Shown piece by piece: positions 1-5,472 of a stretch of DNA of 7,192 bases. The notes below the pieces were generated by a model. The model searched no databases. It was given only the letters and a program-made list of their open reading frames with translations, and was not told where the DNA came from. Origin of the DNA: UBA5359 sp028699365 [NCBI: bacterium] (GTDB lineage Bacteria; UBP13; UBA5359); assembly GCA_028699365.1 (NCBI GenBank), contig JAQVUQ010000136.1:1-7192 (forward strand). The letters run 5' to 3'. Within the stretch, counting starts at the first letter, position 1; each line of letters begins with the position of its first letter. The translations under genes were made by a program, and so were the position numbers.

Positions 1-293
1 GCTATGAAGGCGGCTATGGTGGAAACGTTGAAGGTGCCGGACATATCCCCGCCCGTGCCGCAGGTATCAATGACGGGACGCGAGACTGAGAACGGTACGG
101 CACAACGCCGCATCACCCGCACAAAGCCGGTGACCTCTTCCACCGTCTCCCCTCTCAGGCGCAGGCCTGTCAGCAGGCTGCCTATCTGAGCCGGCGTGGC
201 CTGCCCCTCCATGATCCGGGTCATGACCTCCGCCGCATCGCTTTCCGATAGATGACGGCCTTCGATTATATCCTTGATGGCTTCTCTAATCAT
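1..293 (-). CDS. trpD: Anthranilate phosphoribosyltransferase, N-terminal part (gene continues past the window start)
   Basis: TrpD joins anthranilate to PRPP to give phosphoribosylanthranilate, the second step of the tryptophan branch, in the cytoplasm. Ninety-seven codons are visible, about the first 30 percent of a usual protein of about 340 residues. The N-terminal helical domain is followed by the family signature DTCGTGGD at residues 76-83, the glycine-rich PRPP-binding loop, then FNVST (88-92). These are hallmark TrpD sequences. The ATG at 291-293 overlaps the trpG TGA stop as ATGA, and a GGAGGCGGAG ribosome binding site lies just upstream inside the end of trpG, so translation is probably coupled to trpG. 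The rest of the gene lies to the left of the window. Identification is firm. Confidence 0.96.
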   Translation of the reverse strand, partial: MIREAIKDIIEGRHLSESDAAEVMTRIMEGQATPAQIGSLLTGLRLRGETVEEVTGFVRVMRRCAVPFSVSRPVIDTCGTGGDMSGTFNVSTIAAFI

Positions 294-867
294 CGCTCTC
301 CGCCTCCCATCTCCAGAAAGTTGGCAAGCAGGCGCTTACCTTCCTGAGTCATGATGGACTCTGGGTGAAACTGCACGCCCTCTATACAGTAGCGGCGATG
401 GCGCACGCCCATGATCTCGCCGTCGTCGCTGCGGGCCGTGACTTCCAGCTCCGCCGGGAAATCCTGGTCCGATATGGCCAGGGAATGATACCTTATGGCT
501 TCAAACGGCTGCGGTTGCCCGGCAAAGAGACCCTGCCCGTCATGACCGATGGGAGAGGTCTTGCCGTGCATCAGTCTGGCCGCTCTGACGATATTCCCGC
601 CGAAGACGTGGCCGATACATTGATGCCCCAGGCATACCCCAAGAATGGGAATCTTTCCGGCAAAGCGGCGGATCATGTCGTTGGACATGCCGGCCTCTTC
701 CGGAGAGCAGGGTCCGGGGCTTATGACCAGGTGTTCCGGCTGTATGGCCTCCGCCTCGTCCGGGGTTATCCTGTCGTTGCGATAGATGCTTACCCCGGTC
801 CCCAATTCACCGAAGTACTGGACCAGATTGTAGGCAAAGGAATCGTAATTATCTATCATCAGCAGCA

Positions 868-868
<1 letters not shown>
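290..868 (-). CDS. trpG: Anthranilate synthase component II, glutamine amidotransferase (class I)
   Basis: This 192-residue class I glutamine amidotransferase supplies ammonia from glutamine to TrpE for anthranilate synthesis. Visible motifs are the N-terminal DNYDSF (6-11), the oxyanion-loop region SPGP (50-53), the nucleophile elbow GVCLGHQ with Cys79, HGK (101-103), and the catalytic His168 and Glu170 in QFHPES. The catalytic triad is therefore complete. Length matches the stand-alone family size. Its ATG (866-868) shares one base with the trpE stop codon (TAATG), and an AAGGGGAC ribosome binding site lies in the end of trpE, so the two subunits are probably made in a coupled ratio. The paralogue PabA looks very similar and can be shared between folate and tryptophan synthesis. 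The position between trpE and trpD favours TrpG, but a dual role cannot be excluded. Confidence 0.96.
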
Positions 869-2346
<1,478 letters not shown>

Positions 2347-2349
2347 AAT

Positions 2350-2381
2350 TCATCCCCTCCATTTTTACTCTGAGGGGATGA
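2350..2381 (-). promoter_or_regulatory. Hairpin sequestering the trpE ribosome binding site
   Basis: In the 43-base gap between the hisI stop and the trpE start there is a perfect inverted repeat with 10-bp arms: 2350-2359 and 2372-2381, separated by a 12-base loop. On the minus-strand transcript the 3' arm contains the GAGGGG core of the trpE ribosome binding site and the 5' arm contains the complementary CCCCTC. The folded RNA would hide the site from the ribosome. No U-run follows, so a Rho-independent terminator is unlikely. A role in tuning trpE translation relative to hisI is inferred, not shown. Confidence 0.55.
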
Positions 2382-2389
2382 TCTGCCGC

Positions 2390-2764
2390 TTAGTATTTCT
2401 CGTTGGGATCGAAGACCTTATCTCCGACTTCGCGCAGCTCATCGCCCTCAATTTGGCGGTAGAAGCAGGAGCGGAAGCCGGTATGGCAGGCGCCTCCGAC
2501 CTGTTCCACCTTGAGAAGCAGGGCGTCGGCATCACAATCGACGAAAACGCCCTTTATATGCTGGAAATGACCTGAGCTCTCGCCTTTCAACCAGTATTGA
2601 CGGCGAGAGCGGGACCAATACCAGGCGCGTCCGTCGCTCAAACTACGCTCGACAGCCTCTTTGTTCATATAAGCCACCATCAGAAGCTCACCGGTCCGGT
2701 GATCCTGAACGATGGCCGGAATGAGGCCGTCCTTATCGAATTTTAACTGATCTGCAATACTCAT
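2390..2764 (-). CDS. hisI: Phosphoribosyl-AMP cyclohydrolase (HisI, PRA-CH only)
   Basis: HisI opens the purine ring of phosphoribosyl-AMP in the third step of histidine synthesis and needs zinc and magnesium. The 124-residue product is the stand-alone cyclohydrolase with no fused HisE pyrophosphohydrolase domain. It shows WYWSRSR (48-54), KGESSG (60-65), and the metal-binding set DCDAD (76-80, with Cys77) followed by Cys93-His94 and Cys100. Open frame extends further upstream, to 2890. The ATG at 2762-2764 was chosen because an AGGA site lies 5 bases before it, the family begins at about this point, and the longer version would run back into the toxin gene. It stands immediately before trpE in the same direction, with 43 bases between, so it is probably the first gene of a mixed his-trp operon. 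Confidence 0.95.
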   Translation of the reverse strand: MSIADQLKFDKDGLIPAIVQDHRTGELLMVAYMNKEAVERSLSDGRAWYWSRSRRQYWLKGESSGHFQHIKGVFVDCDADALLLKVEQVGGACHTGFRSCFYRQIEGDELREVGDKVFDPNEKY

Positions 2765-2773
2765 GATTTTCCT

Positions 2774-2802
2774 ATTATAACGGCAGTACGGCATATGCGC
2801 AA
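2774..2802 (-). promoter_or_regulatory. Candidate sigma-70-type promoter for hisI-trpEGD
   Basis: Read on the minus strand, TTGCGC (2797-2802) and a perfect TATAAT (2774-2779) are separated by 17 bases. The -10 box is ideal and the -35 box keeps the key TTG. The predicted start of transcription falls only a few bases before the hisI ATG, leaving a very short or absent leader, so the AGGA site might not be fully transcribed. The promoter may instead be fortuitous, with the operon transcribed from farther upstream. Confidence 0.4.
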
Positions 2803-2843
2803 GCGGTTTTTGCGTTATTCTTACTCGGTTACCGTTATTCATA

Positions 2844-3161
2844 TTACAAAAGCCAGCCATAATCCTGGCGACAATCGACAATATTATCAATAAGCACTGT
2901 ATCGCCTCTTATTTGGTAGATCAATAGATACCGTTTGTGCACCAGCAGCTTCCGATACTTATTGACCGGTAACGCCGGATCGGCAAGCCAGGGGTTTCTC
3001 TCCGGAAACTTTCTCAGAGATTTCGCTGAGACTTTAAAACCCTCAATCAGGCTTTGAGCAGCTTTACTATTCACCTGCGCCAAAAAGCGAACATGTTGTA
3101 TCAGCATCTCACTTGCCCTGTCTGAGACGATAACACCATATTCTCTATTTGCGCTTTCCAT
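2844..3161 (-). CDS. Type II toxin of the RelE/ParE superfamily
   Basis: A 105-residue basic protein with the features of RelE/ParE toxins: an N-terminal strand (YGVIVSDRASEML, 8-20), a helical pair (about 21-50), then the beta-sheet core with KYRKLLVHKRYLLIYQI (68-84) and VLIDNIVDCRQDY (89-101). RelE members cleave mRNA on the ribosome, whereas ParE members poison DNA gyrase; the sequence alone does not say which applies. The start at 3159-3161 is preferred because AGAGAGG (3168-3174) lies 6 bases upstream. A more distal ATG at 3180-3182 has no such site. The gene overlaps the end of the upstream antitoxin gene by 17 bases, the usual coupled arrangement. The stop lies 79 bases before the hisI start. 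Confidence 0.85.
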   Translation of the reverse strand: MESANREYGVIVSDRASEMLIQHVRFLAQVNSKAAQSLIEGFKVSAKSLRKFPERNPWLADPALPVNKYRKLLVHKRYLLIYQIRGDTVLIDNIVDCRQDYGWLL

Positions 3162-3429
3162 CGATGACCTCTCTGACTGCATTTTGCATCATGGAAGCCA
3201 CCTCGTCAATAGAATAGCCTTGTTTTCCATTCAGTCTTTCTTCTTCCACAGCTACCAGAGTTTCCCTCAACCGCAGCATACTTTCACGTCTGGCATATGC
3301 TTCAATGTCCATAACCACCAGGTCACCCTCACCATTTTTCGTAAGGTAGACCGGCTCACCGGATTCTTTGCACATCTGTGAGATTTCGTTATAATTTTTT
3401 CTGATTGCTGCCGACGGCTTGATATTCAT
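3145..3429 (-). CDS. Phd/YefM-family antitoxin
   Basis: A 94-residue protein whose first half (NIKPSAAIRKNYNEIS, 2-17; EPVYLTKNGEGDLVVMDIEAY, 25-45) has the typical Phd/YefM fold sequence, the DNA-binding and dimerising part. The charged second half (about 46-94, rich in Glu, Arg and Lys) is the segment expected to wrap and neutralise the toxin. Antitoxins of this family usually repress their own promoter, alone or with the toxin. The ATG at 3427-3429 was chosen because AAAGGGG (3438-3444) lies 8 bases upstream. An in-frame GTG at 3436-3438 falls inside that site and is unlikely. The stop codon lies within the toxin gene that follows. Confidence 0.85.
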   Translation of the reverse strand: MNIKPSAAIRKNYNEISQMCKESGEPVYLTKNGEGDLVVMDIEAYARRESMLRLRETLVAVEEERLNGKQGYSIDEVASMMQNAVREVIDGKRK

Positions 3430-3450
3430 AAACCACACCCCTTTGTAGCA

Positions 3451-3479
3451 TTATTTTACTCTTATTATACCCTTATAAT
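3451..3479 (+). promoter_or_regulatory. Weak candidate promoter for the tandem-HTH gene
   Basis: On the plus strand TTATTT (3451-3456) is 17 bases before a perfect TATAAT (3474-3479). The -35 box is weak, so activity may depend on a regulator. Transcription would begin near 3486, leaving a leader of about 70 bases that contains the perfect inverted repeat at 3536-3563. Confidence 0.3.
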
Positions 3480-3480
3480 A
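3463..3480. promoter_or_regulatory. Palindromic operator-like site carrying -10 boxes on both strands
   Basis: TATTATA (3463-3469), spacer CCCT, and TATAATA (3474-3480) form a perfect 7-bp inverted repeat. As a consequence TATAAT is present on the plus strand (3474-3479) and on the minus strand (3464-3469). It lies between the divergent antitoxin and HTH genes. Both Phd-type antitoxins and XRE proteins commonly bind such palindromes, so this is a plausible autoregulatory operator. Binding is inferred. Confidence 0.45.
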
Positions 3481-3504
3481 CTACTGGTATCCATTTCGTG
3501 TAAA
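3475..3504 (-). promoter_or_regulatory. Candidate promoter for the toxin-antitoxin operon
   Basis: On the minus strand TTTACA (3499-3504) and TATTAT (3475-3480) are separated by 18 bases, each matching the consensus at five of six positions. The -10 box is one arm of the palindrome at 3463-3480, which would allow repression by the antitoxin. A second, alternative minus-strand -10 is TATAAT at 3464-3469, with a poor -35. Confidence 0.45.
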
Positions 3505-3535
3505 GTATGAAAACAGAGAGAAACATGCCTAATAA

Positions 3536-3563
3536 GGCAACGCAACGTCATAGTTGCGTTGCC
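3536..3563 (+). repeat. Perfect 11-bp inverted repeat over the start of the HTH gene
   Basis: GGCAACGCAAC (3536-3546) and GTTGCGTTGCC (3553-3563) are exactly complementary around a 6-base loop (GTCATA). The proposed TTG start codon (3559-3561) is inside the right arm. In RNA the hairpin would block initiation; in DNA it could be a binding site for the tandem-HTH protein itself. There is no T-run after it, so it is not a standard terminator. Confidence 0.6.
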
Positions 3564-4029
3564 ATTTTGCAAGGTAGAGCTGAAAGCATCAAAACCCCTC
3601 CCTGAAGCCTATCCCAAGAGGCTTGATACTATCGGCGACCACATCAGGAAGAAACGATTGGAGATGAAGCTTATGCAATCGCAAGTCGCAGAGATCATTG
3701 GCGTTACTGAGAACAGTATTACCAATTGGGAAAAGCACCGAACCACTCCCGCCTTTTGGCACCTGCCAAAGATCATTGAATTCTTAGGCTACGTGCCTGA
3801 TACCATTACTAAAAGTATATCAGGTATGAGCTTAGGTGAAAAGATAGTTGCCTATCGTAAGATTGCCGGAATCTCTCAATTAAGCCTTGCCCGGCAGCTT
3901 GGGGTTGATCCTTGTACCTTGAGCAAGTGGGAGAAAAATATGAGCATTCCGCCGAAGCGTTTTCTGAAGGCAATAGAGTTATTGTTAGATATTATGGAAG
4001 GGCCGACCACGGTATTTGCAAAGGCGTAG
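3559..4029 (+). CDS. Tandem XRE-type helix-turn-helix DNA-binding protein
   Basis: A 156-residue, probably cytoplasmic, DNA-binding protein with two HTH domains of the XRE/Cro type. The first spans about 24-78 (TIGDHIRKKRLEM, then SQVAEIIGVTENSITNWEK and LPKIIEFLGY). The second spans about 91-146 (SLGEKIVAYRKIAGISQ, then LARQLGVDPCTLSKWEK). Both keep the SxxxWE recognition-helix pattern. There is no sensor or enzymatic domain, so it should act simply as a repressor or activator. The frame has no upstream ATG or GTG before the stop at 3508-3510, and TTG at 3559-3561 is the best start. It has no visible ribosome binding site and lies in a hairpin, so the exact start is uncertain. It is divergent from the toxin-antitoxin pair and upstream of the conjugation genes; which it regulates is unknown. 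Confidence 0.8.
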   Translation: MPFCKVELKASKPLPEAYPKRLDTIGDHIRKKRLEMKLMQSQVAEIIGVTENSITNWEKHRTTPAFWHLPKIIEFLGYVPDTITKSISGMSLGEKIVAYRKIAGISQLSLARQLGVDPCTLSKWEKNMSIPPKRFLKAIELLLDIMEGPTTVFAKA

Positions 4030-4031
4030 GT

Positions 4032-4060
4032 TATAATGGGTTTAAGCTCAAACCATTATA
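4032..4060. repeat. Hairpin just downstream of the HTH gene
   Basis: TATAATGGGTTT (4032-4043) pairs with AAACCATTATA (4050-4060) over 11 bp with a single bulged G and a 6-base loop. It begins 2 bases after the TAG stop. Neither strand has a T-run following it, so it is at best a weak terminator or a 3'-end stabilising structure; it could also be an operator. Confidence 0.4.
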
Positions 4061-4277
4061 GAAGGGCTGTGGTAAATCAATAGCAATGAGGCGACATTCC
4101 AAGCATGCCTCAACTCGCCAAAAATGCCTTCAATTATGCTCAAAAGGACGTTTCGGTTGGTCACACAACCATGCGACCGCAACTTAACTCGTTAGTGTGA
4201 TCCAATATGCGGCATCAATTCAATTTCGGTATCATCTTATGTGAGGCATTTCGATGGGATAGAGAGGTACCGCTCGC

Positions 4278-4307
4278 TTGTGCGGTTGTGTCTGACCGTG
4301 CTAAAAT
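4278..4307 (+). promoter_or_regulatory. Weak candidate promoter for the MBL/E2-E1 operon
   Basis: TTGTGC (4278-4283) and TAAAAT (4302-4307) are 18 bases apart, 35 bases before the MBL start codon. The boxes match the sigma-70 consensus only partly. The spacer contains the GGTTGTGTCTGACC element (4284-4297), which resembles an inverted copy of GGTCACACAACC at 4159-4170, so regulator binding is possible but unproven. Confidence 0.25.
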
Positions 4308-4341
4308 AATTTATATCTATGGTAGAGAAAGGAAAGAGAGC

Positions 4342-5130
4342 ATGCATACGGTAACTATCTATCCTCTCGGTAATGCTGAGACAATGCTCATACATCTAGA
4401 AAACAACAGAAAGATTCTCATTGACTATGCAAATATGCGAGATCCAGATGATAAATATGATCTCCGATGTGACCTCCCTAAGCTGCTGACGGACGATTTG
4501 AACGCTGCAAATAGTGACTATTATGATGCGGTCGCCTTTACCCATCTGGATGATGACCATATCCATGGCATGAGCGGATTTTTCTGGCTCGAACATGCAC
4601 AATGTTACCAGGACGAAAATCGAATAAAGATTTCCGAGTTGTGGGTACCTGCAGCGGTAATTGTCGAGACCAATCTAGACGGGGACGCAAGAATTCTTCG
4701 AGCCGAAGCGCGTCATCGCCTAAGAAGTGGTACTGGAATTCGTGTCTTTTCTGCACCTGATACCTTGAAAGGCTGGTTTGAAGATGAAGGACTCGATATT
4801 GACGATTACCGTAGCCGCGGTCTCATCCTTGATGCAGGCAAAATTGTCCCAACCTTCAATATGACAGACGATGAGATCGAATTCTTTATCCATTCGCCGT
4901 TCGCTTCTCGAACTGACGATGGCACGCTCATTGAACGTAATAAAGATGCCATCGTTATGCAGGCTACCTTCAAGTCGTCTTCACAGTTAACACAATTCCT
5001 CATCACAGCAGATATAACACACGAGGAAATCGATGAAATCGTCAAAGTCACGAAATACCATGGACGCGAGCCGCGTCTCGCTTGGGATATTCTCGATATC
5101 CCACACCACTGCAGTTACCATGCCATCTGA
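4342..5130 (+). CDS. Metallo-beta-lactamase-fold hydrolase (ComEC-like), ended early by an in-frame TGA
   Basis: This frame gives 262 residues of an MBL-fold metal-dependent hydrolase, probably a nuclease or phosphodiesterase of the ComEC/Rec2-like branch. The metal-binding motif is THLDDDHIHG (67-76), an HxDxDH variant with His68, Asp70, Asp72 and His73. Asp224 in ITADITHEE and His255/His256 in PHHCSYH supply the later ligands. No signal peptide or membrane segment is seen. The ATG at 4342-4344 is chosen over the open frame from 4207 because AAAGGA lies 8 bases before it and the domain's first strand begins there. The TGA at 5128-5130 interrupts a frame that otherwise continues for 112 codons with coherent protein-like sequence, so this is either a pseudogene, a readthrough case or a sequence error. 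It is followed by an E2-E1 gene, which suggests a ubiquitin-like conjugation and defence locus. Confidence 0.8.
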   Translation: MHTVTIYPLGNAETMLIHLENNRKILIDYANMRDPDDKYDLRCDLPKLLTDDLNAANSDYYDAVAFTHLDDDHIHGMSGFFWLEHAQCYQDENRIKISELWVPAAVIVETNLDGDARILRAEARHRLRSGTGIRVFSAPDTLKGWFEDEGLDIDDYRSRGLILDAGKIVPTFNMTDDEIEFFIHSPFASRTDDGTLIERNKDAIVMQATFKSSSQLTQFLITADITHEEIDEIVKVTKYHGREPRLAWDILDIPHHCSYHAI

Positions 5131-5469
5131 CCGGAAAAAGGAAAGGATAAGACTACTCCTACTGAAGGCGTTAAGTGGCTATGTGAGCAGGGGCAGAAGG
5201 CTGGGAAATTAGTTTCCAGCAGTAAGCCAATTCCATCAGATGATTCCGATCCTCTGCCACCTCACCGCCAAGCGGCAGCATACTATGAGGATGTCAAAGA
5301 TAGTATTGATGGAGATGGAGAGTTCATTGTTACAATGGAATACCCGAAGAAAGCAACTCCAGAGCCACTAGTTATAGAAATCAATGCACTTGGAGCTGCG
5401 GTCAAACGAACGCCGATTGCTCAAGTTGGCAGTGCGGCAGTTAGTTCGGCTGCTCCTCGAATGGGATAA
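5131..5469 (+). pseudogene. C-terminal part of the MBL protein, separated by the in-frame TGA
   Basis: Directly after the TGA the same frame stays open for 112 codons to TAA at 5467-5469. The sequence (PEKGKDKTTPTEGVKWLCEQ, then VSSSKPIPSDDSD, PPHRQAAAYY, GEFIVTMEYP, PLVIEI) is compact, mixed alpha/beta and not random. From memory of related MBL proteins, HHCSY is followed without a break by a PEKGKDKT-like segment and a PPHRQAA motif, so this is the missing C-terminal domain. With the TGA read through, the whole protein would be 375 residues. It ends in a low-complexity, probably flexible tail closing with PRMG. There is no ATG with a ribosome binding site near its start, so it is unlikely to be made separately. 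Confidence 0.75.
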
Positions 5470-5472
5470 GGC

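Larger units (their letters stand above)
4030..4341. other. Intergenic region between the HTH gene and the MBL gene
   Basis: About 310 bases without a convincing gene. It contains a hairpin directly after the HTH stop (4032-4060), short repeats of TCACAC/GTGTGA type (4159-4297), a weak candidate promoter and the MBL ribosome binding site. A 33-codon frame from 4085 has no ribosome binding site and no recognisable content. Open frame from 4207 runs into the MBL gene but is probably untranslated leader. Confidence 0.6.

Noticed and set aside
2347-2389. trp attenuator, T-box or TRAP binding site before trpE
   Set aside because: There is no tryptophan-codon leader peptide, no T-box consensus, no series of GAG/UAG triplets and no terminator U-run. 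The gap is only 43 bases.
3507-3605. 32-codon frame (ATG at 3507) overlapping the start of the HTH gene in another frame
   Set aside because: GC and codon pattern give no support, no family is recognised and there is no good ribosome binding site. It could only be a leader peptide if conserved in relatives.
4032-4060. Rho-independent terminator after the HTH gene
   Set aside because: The stem is AT-rich with a bulge and there is no T-run on either strand, so it is listed only as a hairpin.
4085-4186. 33-codon frame in the HTH-MBL gap
   Set aside because: It has no ribosome binding site, no recognisable sequence, and a composition rich in Arg, His, Ser and Cys that looks like translated non-coding DNA.
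4207-4341. N-terminal extension of the MBL protein by 45 residues
   Set aside because: The upstream ATG at 4207 has no ribosome binding site. The AAAGGA site before 4342 and the start of the MBL fold there favour the shorter form.
5128-5130. TGA as selenocysteine or as reassigned glycine (as in Gracilibacteria/SR1)
   Set aside because: No obvious SECIS-like hairpin follows, and the position is not a cysteine-type active-site residue. The trp and his genes contain many glycines all encoded by GGN and no in-frame TGA, and trpG ends with TGA at the expected length.
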